The position numbers and the translations under genes are program-made. This document shows, piece after piece, positions 24,198-34,800 of a DNA stretch of 64,000 nucleotides (position 1 is its first letter; the number at the start of each line of letters is the position of its first letter). The stretch comes from Metopolophium dirhodum (taxonomy: Eukaryota; Arthropoda; Insecta; Hemiptera; Aphididae), in NCBI RefSeq assembly GCF_019925205.1, contig NC_083566.1, forward strand, positions 15,376,001 to 15,440,000, given 5' to 3'. The notes beneath the pieces were generated by a model. That model was not told the origin of the DNA, ran no database searches, and was given only the letters and a program-made list of their open reading frames with translations.

Positions 24198-26836
24198 TTA
24201 TTTTTTAGTATATTTGTGAACCATGCCACCGTATCTAGCTATGAAAGCATTTATGTCAAACTTTCTCTTGCACCCTGCATAGTTCATATACCTAATTTTT
24301 CCAAAAATGTCTCTTTCTTTCCACCCCTGATCATGAATACCACATATTGACCACATACATCCAACAAAACCACTTGGATCACGACCATCCATGCTATATT
24401 TGTCATTGAGATAAATTGCATCTGCTAGTGCTCTATCTGGAGTATCAGTCCATTCCAGTATCTTTTTTGCCCAGTACATGCGTAGGAAACCGTGCATCTT
24501 GCCTTCCTTTACCAACTGTATTTGTGCAGAATTCCACAGATCGTCATGTGTGCGTGAACCTTCCAACTCTTCTCTAGTGTACACAAACATTCGTTTATCT
24601 TTTCTAAACAAAATATACAATATGTTTATTAATTATTATGATTTACCACTGAAAGCAGAGTAATACAAACAAAAATAGAACTTGCCTGTGTTCATTTAAG
24701 GAGGTTTGAGCCCAGTTAGGTGCACCTTCAATTTTATCATATTTTGGGTTGTAGAAACAAAAGTTGTCAGAGAGTTCTCGTCGAACAATTGCTTCTTCCC
24801 TATAAGCTGCCACACTATCTGGGTACTGTTTTGATAGTTTACTAACTTCTAAGATACATCTTTGAGCTGATATCTGACCTGAAAATTATAAATGTTTTAA
24901 ATAAAATAAACTATTTAACATAAATATAATACATTCTTACCAAAATGCAACCAAGGTGACAGTTTGCTAAGACCGTCTTTTACTGGATTATTTCGATCTG
25001 TAGAATATTTTGGCAATCTTTTTTTCAGAAACAGTTCTAATTCGCTCATACCAGCTTTGAAACCAGCCTTTAGGCCTGGTACAGATACAACGCTACGGTC
25101 CACTTCTAAGGTTTTGTCGGCTTCATCCCAATTCGTTGGCTAATAGTATTGAATTAAAAACAAAAATAAGTTATTTTTATTGAAATGTTTTAAACTAATC
25201 AATTCCAACACATACTTTAGCTTTAAATGTACTGCGAAATGGATGTTTGATCACTGGTGGGAATTCTGTTAAAAACTCTGGTAATTTGTTATTGATTTTG
25301 TTTCGTATTGTTCTTGCAGCATATTCTTGTTTGTCAGAAGCCACCCAACAAGGTACAATATTATGGGCATCTACCTGTATAACAGGTACTTCAGATCCAA
25401 TGCGATCAGCTAATTGTTTAGTCCATAACATATGTTCTCGCACAGGCATAAAATCTACAACTATTGCACCCAGTTTATGCTTCTTCACAAAATCTGGTAG
25501 TATGTCTGCTGCACAACCAATTAAGAAATGAAATTGGATATCTAGTGATTTACACTCAGTTTCTAGTTCTTCCAAGCCTATTATAAAAAAAATAAAAAAA
25601 TAGTTAAGTTCAGTTTTTAGTTAAAGAAACAATATAGTTCATACATAAAATACATTATTAAAAGTTTAACTAAAACTTTTTTTATTTCATCAGCTAATGA
25701 TAAGTTTTACTTTTAACTAATATGTTAATTTTGTTTTACATGAAGTAAATTCAGTAAAATACTTATGGGATTGGTATTGCCATTAAATATTGATTATACA
25801 AATCAAATAAATATATTTAGCCATGATACAATTAATAATATAATCAACGGTAGTACCATATTTTTTTTAACAAATACAAGCAAACACAGTGAAATACTTT
25901 TTAAAAAGAAAAACTCTAAATAGCGTAAACATTGCTTAATAATGGTTGGTTTGATTTATAACCCATATATTAGTTCACTCTCAATAATGAAACAATATTT
26001 TACATTTAATTTTTATTGACATGTAGTTATTATATAATAACAATCGGTATTAATGCTAACATTTCCAAGAAAGACAAATTTTTTTTACTATTTTTATTGT
26101 TAAATAAGCATTTATTTATGCACACAAAAATTCAAAGATACTCCTTAAGCAGTACAAAAATCTAAAGACTTCAAAAATATGGTCTTTAAATATATTTTTA
26201 AATTCCAAAAATCAGATTTTGAATAATTGGATTATTGAGGGTAAAAAGGGGTTGAGCATGCTCGGCGAGTCACCTTGTATATTTGTCATAAGTACAATGG
26301 TAATAATTTTAGTATACATTAGAAACCAATTTGTATTAAAATATTAAATATATTATTTTTTTTACCTTGAAATATATGCTTATAATGCCGTAAGCTGCAG
26401 TCCAAAAATTGTTTCAGTCTACAAAATGTGATATGTAATGAAACTTTGTTTTTAATTGCTAATTTTTGTGCATAAAGTAATGCCCAGTTATCTGGAAAAA
26501 AAATGTTATAAAATGATCCAAATTTACATTAAATATTTAATTTACCATGAATACGTTCATCTCTGAAAGTCCAATAAATAACTCCTTCAGCCCATTCAGG
26601 GACTTCTTTTTGTTCAGATAACACACGTACACGTTTCTTATTGAATTTAAATTCCATTATAGAAGAAGCTGTCTATAGATAAGAATTTTGTTATATTAAT
26701 GTACTAATTGATCAAAGAATTAGCTTACTTTATTACGCTCTGCTGCTACATCGTTCAAGAAGTTACTGGTTTTGGAAGTGCCAACTTCAGAAATTGTTTT
26801 CTTAAATTTCTTGGTAAGCGGTTCATTTCCAGACAT
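24198..26836 (-). CDS. phr: Class II CPD photolyase (deoxyribodipyrimidine photo-lyase)
   Basis: Flavoprotein that uses blue light to split cyclobutane pyrimidine dimers, acting on nuclear DNA. Seven exons, read right to left: 26729-26836, 26546-26672, 26366-26491, 25216-25577, 24941-25139, 24686-24878 and 24198-24603. Frame stays open through every junction, giving 506 residues, a normal family length. Class II signatures visible: EWAEGVIYW and RDERIHDNWAL near the N-terminus, LSPWLHFGQISAQR, VRRELSDNFCFYN, then HDDLWNSAQ, GKMHGFLRMYWAKKILEWT, DGRDPSGFVGCMWSICGIHD and GKIRYMNYAGCKRKF in the FAD-binding C-terminal part. The N-terminus carries a basic KKFKK stretch that could aid nuclear import (inference). 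Intron 6 uses a GC donor (CAG|GCAAGT); the others are GT-AG. The start is the only ATG preceding this frame. It appears intact. Confidence 0.95.
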
Positions 26837-26947
26837 TTTATATCTTATACTAAAAAAAATATAATCATTCTTTTTTAAGTGTTAAATTGTAGTATTTTGA
26901 ATAATAATAAAATCAAGTAGTAGTATCTGGATTCATTAAATTGATAA

Positions 26948-27438
26948 CGAGCAAGTACTGGCAACAAAGAGCAAGTGCTTGCAATGTCTTGCAACAGGGT
27001 GCAAGAACTTACAACAGCTAGCAAGTACTTGCAACAGCTAGCAAATACTTGCAACAGGGAGCTCTTGACATTCAAGCGGATGCAAGAACTTGCAATGGCG
27101 AGTAAGGACTTGCAACAGCCAACAAGTACTTGCAAATTGCAATGACTTTTAACAGGATGTATTATGTACTTGCAACAGGGAGCAAGGACATTCAACAGGG
27201 TGCTTCTAAAGTACTTGCATGTGAAGTACTTGCTAGCTGTTGAAAGTATTTGCTCCTTGTTGCAAGTCATTGTTCGTTGTTGCTCACCGTTGCAAATCCT
27301 TGCTAGCTGTTGTATGCCCTTACACCCTGTTGTAAGTCTTCGTAGCTCATCATTGCAAACACTTGCTCTTTGTTTCCAGTACTTGCTTGTTGTTTCAAGC
27401 CAATATTTGCCATTGCAAGTCCTTGCTCCCTGTTGCAA
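26948..27438. repeat. Inverted minisatellite with 20-bp unit upstream of the photolyase gene
   Basis: The left half repeats units like GCAAGTACTTGCAACAGCTA (two exact 20-bp copies and one near copy about 27012-27060, plus many degenerate ones). From about 27210 the same unit runs in the opposite orientation (TTGCTAGCTGTTG, CTTGCTCCCTGTTGC), so the array is itself a large inverted repeat. The core GCAAGTACTTGC is a perfect palindrome. The long open frames on both strands here (187 and 93 codons) are products of the repeat. It lies about 110 bp upstream of the photolyase ATG, probably in the promoter or 5' UTR. Confidence 0.85.
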
Positions 27439-27833
27439 ATTATAAAAAAATAACTAGTATAACGTACCTTCCTTAACTTATATTCAAATTCCGTAGTTAC
27501 TAGTTTGATACTTCAAATTCTTCAATAGTTTATTGTAAAGTGATATTGTGTGAAGTAGATAATTTTAATTTTTAATTTGTAATTTGTAAAAGTCTTTCTA
27601 ATCTATAGACTATATTATAATTTCGTATTTTTTTATGATAATATAATTTATAAATAAATCATAAAAAATATTTAAAAGTAATAGGTAACAAATTTAAAAT
27701 AATAATGAAACAATACTAAAATTTAAAATACAAAAATAATAAATTAATGAAATATGTTAAATGCTTGTAATCGTAATTTGATTAAAGATCTGGTTTAGTT
27801 AAGGCATTACATAATATAATGGGTTATGGCCTA
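27439..27833. other. AT-rich intergenic stretch
   Basis: No gene or repeat recognised between the minisatellite and the next MITE. Confidence 0.5.
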
Positions 27834-27954
27834 TGGGTATGCTATGCCACCATTTTGCGACTCATTTATCAATGATAAAATGATAAAAATATAAAGGGGG
27901 GAAAATTCATATTCACAAAACATTCATAGTCGCAAAATGGCGGCGTAGCATACC
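27834..27954. mobile_element. Short MITE with 27-bp inverted ends
   Basis: The left end GGTATGCTATGCCACC continues into ATTTTGCGACT. The right end, reversed, is GGTATGCTACGCCGCC followed by the same ATTTTGCGACT. TA dinucleotides flank both ends (27832-27833 and 27955-27956), consistent with a Tc1/mariner-type target. Non-coding. Confidence 0.65.
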
Positions 27955-28026
27955 TAGATGCTAGTATCTAAAGTGCCCTTGTTTAGTGGTTTGTTTTAGA
28001 GTCATAGATAATAATCTTTATTAGAG

Positions 28027-28221
28027 CACGGTAGATTATAAACCATAATAGATTAATGAATATAATCTACCGTGATTTGGAGCCACAGACTTCTACACTA
28101 TAGTACTATATAGAAATCTGTGTTTGGAGCACGGTTATCTACTCGAGTAGGTAACCGTGGTTTGGAGCATAGGAGAATTTGGAGGTTTGATTAGTCAGTG
28201 GTTTGAATATACTAACCACTG
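28027..28221. repeat. Cluster of four tandem, unrelated hairpins
   Basis: Four inverted repeats stand head to tail. 28027-28074 has arms CACGGTAGATTATA and TATAATCTACCGTG. 28084-28122 has arms CACAGACTTCTA and TAGAAATCTGTG. 28130-28159 is a near-perfect palindrome centred on CTACTCGAGTAG. 28196-28221 has arms CAGTGGTT and AACCACTG. The first three are followed by the same linker, TTTGGAGC. It lies about 0.6-0.8 kb upstream of the TTLL-like start codon. Confidence 0.7.
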
Positions 28222-28544
28222 TCTGGTTACCGCTGATATGGAAATTAGGATGAAATTGGTTGATACTGCGGAAGTATATTAAATTTAATTTACTAGAAAT
28301 ATTGAGAGGGTCATTAAAATAACTAAATATAATTATTTTTTAAAACAAACAATTATTTCAACCAAAATGTACCAATCTTTTGTCGATCATATCGATGGGC
28401 CTGATAACGCGATAAAACTTCTGAAAACTGATTTGAATTTGTTAATATTTCAGATCGATCAGGCCACATTTTAAGATATTCGAATAATCAAAATTTAAAA
28501 TTTCCTATCATTAAATATACTTGGTAATATAGGTCTTCGCTCAA

Positions 28545-28680
28545 AATGGTTTTTCGTATGTAATGATTTATGATTGAAATTAAATTTTACACATGCAGTG
28601 ACACATACAATGATGAGGTACATTATTTATTCGACACCTACTGTAAAACAGAGTGGTTATCTGTTTTCTCCCCTTTTTCT
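28545..28680 (-). repeat. Dispersed repeat family A, degraded copy
   Basis: Recognisable in reverse from the order of cgctcaaaatggtttttcgt, a degraded palindrome, cagtgacacat, and cctactgtaaaacagagtgg. Much more diverged than the copies at 49873 and 60940. Confidence 0.45.
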
Positions 28681-28859
28681 ATACATCGTTGCCATCTTTA
28701 CGGCTGAATATATTATAACATAATATATTTATTATAGTTAACTACGTACTATTTACATTATCCGTATTACAATTTTTAACAGTAAACACAAAATTTATTC
28801 GCAAATTTCAACACCAAACACATTTCATTCGTTTTTTGGACCGCGTTGGACACCTGTAG

Positions 28860-31800
28860 ATGGCCTGTAATAACCACAATGAACTCAAAGAAAACGGTGG
28901 CAAGAGATCCAACAATAATGGCGTATGCGGTAAGTTGTCGTCGTCGTCGTGCAATGAGTCGGCCGATAGGACTCGAAAGGTCACGTTGAACGTCGGCGGC
29001 GAAAAGTCGTCCAAGGGCTCAAACGCTAAGTCTTCCCGCGGAAAGTTACGTCGAGGCAAGAACTACTCGGTAGGCACCCTGGACCAGGCGATCCGCCAGA
29101 GAAAAATATTTACCGCGGTGGCCAAAATGCCGACCGAAATTCAGACGATGTTGATCGAAAACGGCTGGATCGGCAAAATTATGGTCGCCGACGACTGTTT
29201 CCGTCGGAACGGTGAGTACCTCCCACTGAACTGAATACGGGATATGGCCGTTTTTTTAACATGCACTATTTGTTTATTAAAGATATAATTTACGGTTAAC
29301 AGATCTTACACATTGAAAAAAAGGTCGTGGAGGGATCTATCCTCCCCCCACTCTTTTGTCCACCCCTGCCTGATACATCAATTATTAACAAAACATTTAA
29401 TTTTTATTAAACACTTTATTATGTGTATTATAATATTGTTGAACAATTTTTAATAGAATACTACCAAACAATATTATAGATTTTATTAGAAAACTAAACT
29501 CGGTAGGGACTTATGATTTTCGACGATGACACATTTCCCGCCATTGTTTTTAGAGATAATTTGAATTGTTATAACTTATAATATGTAAGTATTAATTTTG
29601 GTCGAAAAGTTAAAAGTTCTAGTAACATGAAAATTGAAAAGTATATTGCGTAGTAAGTATAATATGCTACTATACCTATAGGCTAGTCGTATTCTACCTA
29701 TGGTGGATTAATATAATCAATTAATACAAAATCCTAACATAACCTATTGCGTCACTGTATTTTTAACATCCAGATTTCCTACTTTTCCAGAGGATTTTCC
29801 TAAAATGTTCTTTCATAGAACCCTTCTCCGTAATATACTATTTCGTTAAAAAAAAAATCAAGAAGATCTCTGATAAGTTATGCCAGAGTTTACCCTGTAC
29901 AAAGATTTTCATTTCACATTTATATAGTTAGAAAATATATACATATTGACAAAAAATAATAATACAAGTCAACAAACATGCCCGTAACTAATAGCAAGCA
30001 ATATACAATACACTATTATTATTTTAATCTGCAACTAAATTTTGTATTATTTAGTTTATTTTTTTTCTGGAGAGATGGCGCCACTGTTGTATTTTTTGAC
30101 ATCCAAATTTTCTACTTTTCCGGTGGATTTTCCTAAAATTGTGTTGCATAAGAACCTTCTCCTGACAATTACGAACACAACAAAAAAATAATTAGCAAAA
30201 TCGGTCCAGCCGTTCACGCGTGACGCGATGACCAAGGGAATCAGGGATCCATTTATATATATAGCGATATAATATATAATATGATGATAATCCTTTTCCT
30301 ATATTATTGGGTTTATATCGATATATTATATCAATACAAGTGTACACTGGAAAATTAGATCTACAAAATCCAAAGATAAAGTAGAAAAACTATAAAAAGT
30401 AAATTTTTATATTTATTAAAAGTGTGCGGTTTTAAGTATAAAATATAATACGTGGTTTTGTAATATATATATATATATATATATGTTACGGTAAATGATG
30501 TTAAATGGAAATTAACGTTATTCGCCGGTTATTAACGTTTTTTACCAAATACACAGATAATTATCGTTGTAAACCGGATAATCACGTTAATGACCAAATA
30601 TAAAGGTAATTGTTGTTATAGATCAGATACATGTACGCGATGAATCTCAAATACTACAATTTGAAAAATAAGGATTTTTAAAAATAGAAAAAATGCAATA
30701 TTATTTTGTATTTATTTTTACAAGCTGTACTCCCATGACATTTACTATTGCATAATATTTCAGCCCCACGGCAGGCACAACGCTTATTATTGCAACCAGT
30801 TTTGCAATGGCAACGCTGGTATACCCTTGAGGGCCCGCAACCGAACTATTACTAGCTGCTCCCCTCAGTGTCGACTGTCTACCATCTGCTAATTTTATCA
30901 CATTGTCTATATCTAATAGATTTTCTTCGCAAGCAGCTATTTTAATAATTTTAATAACATATTTTTTCATTAAGAATTAACTTACAGAGTTTGTATAAGT
31001 CGTGTTCAAGTTGGGTGACAACTGCTAGTATATTTCGTGGAGAACCACGAGCTCTATCAACGTCCGCCACAGTTACACGTACAGTCTATTTCAAGTTGAG
31101 CAAACTTTTCTTTCGAAAGTTTCATCATTTTCTCTCCTTGTTTTGAAATAAGTGGTAAATACGACGACAGTTGTACATATACTGAGGTTATAATCAATAT
31201 AAATTTTTGTTAGGTATGATATTTTCAAATGTAACCTCCACCGATATTATTATATGTATATTGTATATACTCCGCGCCACGAGAGAATGCATACGGCACG
31301 CGCATCCAAATGACTGCGCTCCGCTGTCTCGAGGCCAAATGTCCCCACCATGCGGCAACTGGTCTCTGCATACAGCGGTTCAAGTAACACAATAGAAACA
31401 CGAGCCGTGTCGCGTATTTACGTATAAATATTATTATTATTATTATTATTTACTTATATTCGTATAATTTTTATTATTATTTACTTATATTCGTATAATT
31501 TTTATTATTATTTACCTGTAGTATTATTTACCTGGTACCATTCAATTTATGTTTGTATACCAAAAATCAAGACCTATTTTTTTGGTATTTTCTTTTATCA
31601 AAATCGCAAATAATTAAACATAACAAAATTACAAATTAATCATTTATTGTCAGTGCATATAAATACATAATACAAATAAAAATATATAATATATACAAAT
31701 ACATAATACAAAAATACAAAATTAAAAATATTATATTAATTTAATCGGAATCGGAATATGAATCAGACGTGTCACCCGTAATTGTTAGAACGTGTGGTGT

Positions 31801-34800
31801 TACTTCAGCATCTAACAATTCGTTGGATATAAAATCTACCTCCCAGAATTTATCTTCTACCTTAATGATATGGCCAACAAAGTTCTTCCACATATCGGGC
31901 GTAACCCGTTCGACTCCTTCTTCTAATAATTTCTTAACGTCATTAATTTTATAAGTACGATTGTTCATTCTAACATAATTTTTCACCGACGCCCACGCAA
32001 GTTCTATTGGATTTAATTCACAGTGATACGGGGGTAGGCGTAACACAGTTTTATTTGCAGATTTCGCCAATTCGTCTATCACATATTCATTATACTGTGA
32101 TTTTAAAATTTGCGCTCGATCCAACAGTTGTTCCTTGACCATTGGTTTATCTATTACCTCGCCTTTATCTGTCAACCAATCAATGATGTCTTGTTTTTTC
32201 CAAGATCTTACTGGAAACGTGTGCTTCTTCACAGAATGATACGACGCGTTGTCCATGACTATAACGGCATTTTCACGAAGTAGCGGTAAAATGTTGGCGA
32301 ACCAGTCATAAAAGGTATCACCGTTCATCTCATCGTGGTAATCGTCTGTATTTTTTTTCGATTCAAAACATAATAATCCACCAACAACAAAGCCGTCAGA
32401 TGAACCTATGTGTACCACGATGAGACGTTTTCCTTTACCGGACGGTTCCTTTTGTCCAGTCGTTAATCCTCTTAGGAATGCGTCTCGTGGTGACTTCACA
32501 GTTTTATCGACCCATGTTTTCGATGTGGTTTCACCAGCATTCACCCATGTCTCGTCCAGATAATAGATGGGTCTACCTAACTGACGGTATTCTTTTATGG
32601 ACTCCAAGTACCTTCGACGCCAACACACAATATCAATTCGTTCAATAAGAGCGCTATTACGAGATTTTCGAACATACTCAAAATTGAGATGTTTTAAAAG
32701 TCTACGTAATGTTGTTTCGGAAAAATTTGGTAATGTTGTATCTTCGTTGACCGTAGTTAAAATTTTCTTTAAAGTTGGAATTTCTCGCCTGTGCCAAAAC
32801 TCGTGTACTTTTTTCCTAATGGCATTTTGGTCAAAATCATCAACTTTTTCCGTAACAGTTGGTCGGATTTTGGTTTTGTTAGGTGATGATACACTGCCTT
32901 TATTTCGGTATTCCGATAGAGTAACACTCACTGTCCTTTGCCCTATACCACTCTCTTCGGATATTTGCTTAATAATCTCCTTCGCTTTTAATTTTGGGCC
33001 GTCTGCATTGTCTTGCTTAGCCATTTTAGTCTTGTAAAGGTTTACGATCATCAATTTCTGTCGAGAACCAACAAACTAAAAAATAAAAATTTATTGAACA
33101 TTAAAAAAACATATTGAAAAAAAAATGAAAAGTAAATATTTTCATATAATATATTCGAATAACTAATTCTAATGATTATTTGTATTATAATTATTACATT
33201 TTCGAGATTTTTTTAGTATGACATATCATTTTTATATTTCATTGTTATTTTACTTTGTATACGACTTCAAAAAAAAAGTACATGTAAATAATGTTTAAAT
33301 TGATTTAAAACTATATTAAGGTAAATCGATGTGTCATACCCTCAAAAATATTATTCTATATCGTTTTTGTAATAGGTGATTTACTCTAAAATTACACAAA
33401 AACATTAAAAAAAATGATTCTGCGTAAATATGTTTTGCCTATGTTGCGCATGGGCCAGAGACAAAAAAAACAGTGCGCTGACATCCTATTAAATAAATGT
33501 TTTAAAAATCTTACTTTTCCACGAGGATTTCTTTTCATCGGTGAAATGTTGATGGATCCACAGTCTTCGTCCATTGTATTGACAGAGTTAAAAATGTAAA
33601 ATTGGCAAGTAAAAAACAAAAAAACGGGCGCAAAATAGGAAACGTTGATAAACGAAAATCGGTAAACGACTAACGACGTGATGAAAAAATGTTTGTTGTT
33701 GTAATCGCAGTGTACACACCTGCCGACAAAATCGATGTGCTCCGTAGAGCTCCGACGGGTGGCGATCGTGCTGGTAAAGTGGTGGGGATGCGCGAAAAAG
33801 AACGTGTTTTGGTGGGCCGCCGTATGCATTCTCTCGTGGCGCGGAGTATAGTAATTGTATACTGTATAGGTCCACATTATCTGTGGCTGATAAAGTTATA
33901 TTGGTTCACCCAATTCAATTAGTACCACAATTAGTTTGGCGATCACCTTATCATTGCTCGTTGAACATTATTTTATAATCAAATAAACATTTCCCAAATC
34001 ATACGGTTATTAACGTTATTATTAGAAATTAACGATAATTCCCTCATTCGTAGGTAAATAACGTTAATAACCGGCGAATAACGTTAATTTCCGATATAAC
34101 ATCATTTACCGTAACATATATTATATTATATATATATATATAAATAAAAATAATAGGCGGTTTATATATTTATTTTGTCCATAACGCTCCTATATAATAT
34201 TAGTAGGTACCTATAACTATATTGGCATATTGCATATTAAGTTTCTGATTGACTGCATCATCGTTAACATTAGCGTTTAAAACTTTATAGTAACCTGTAA
34301 CACTTAACTTAACGCGTAGTATTTAATAGTATGTATCTACTATCTACCATTAAATTAATCTAATCATCCTACCTACCCAAAAGGTATTTTTAACCCCCCA
34401 ATCTTTTTTACGTCAAAGAAAATATGTCTTTGCAGTTTGCAGTGGACTTACAACGGTTTAGAAAATTAACTAAATAAAGATAAAAAAAAAAATATAGTTT
34501 CGATGAACCTAGTAAATTGTTGTGCTATATGGAAATATTAGTACCTACCCACGTAGCAACGTATATAATAGATTGCTAATTACACACGATTATAATAATA
34601 TTACAACGATGTAGCCTGTGGGTTTTGGGTAAACCCTTTCTCTTTCATTCCATTCCCTTAATTCCTTATATTTAGCAAAAACTAGTAGTAGATTTTTTTT
34701 GAAAACTATGATTATGAATTTATGACAGTTATTTTTTGTACTATATACCTACTTAACTATATATAACGTACTCACTACTTTACTGAGTAAAGACTTCTAT

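Larger units (their letters stand above)
30484..34116 (-). mobile_element. Tc1/mariner-superfamily transposon, DD82E (Sailor-like)
   Basis: The ends are inverted copies. The left reads TGTTACGGTAAATGATGTTA and continues GGAAATTAACGTTATTCGCC and GGTTATTAACGTT. The right, reversed, gives the same with small changes, so matching extends about 60 bp. TA flanks both ends (30482-30483, 34117-34118), the target duplication of this superfamily. The subterminal parts hold several TAACGTTA motifs, plausible transposase sites. The body (3633 bp) carries a two-exon transposase with an open frame on the minus strand, and the remains of an unrelated KRBA2-like protein at the far end. The element sits inside the TTLL-like intron. 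Similar ends with a shorter interior occur at about 52837-53370. Confidence 0.9.

Noticed and set aside
26875..27445. 187- and 93-codon frames on opposite strands
   Set aside because: Both are the minisatellite translated; the repeat unit lacks stops on either strand.
27164..27445. CRISPR-like array
   Set aside because: The units are contiguous minisatellite repeats without spacers, in a eukaryotic setting.
33392..33877. 161-codon minus-strand frame
   Set aside because: Only its internal ATG and 20 codons up to GTAAGA make sense, as the transposase first exon; the rest is flanking sequence.
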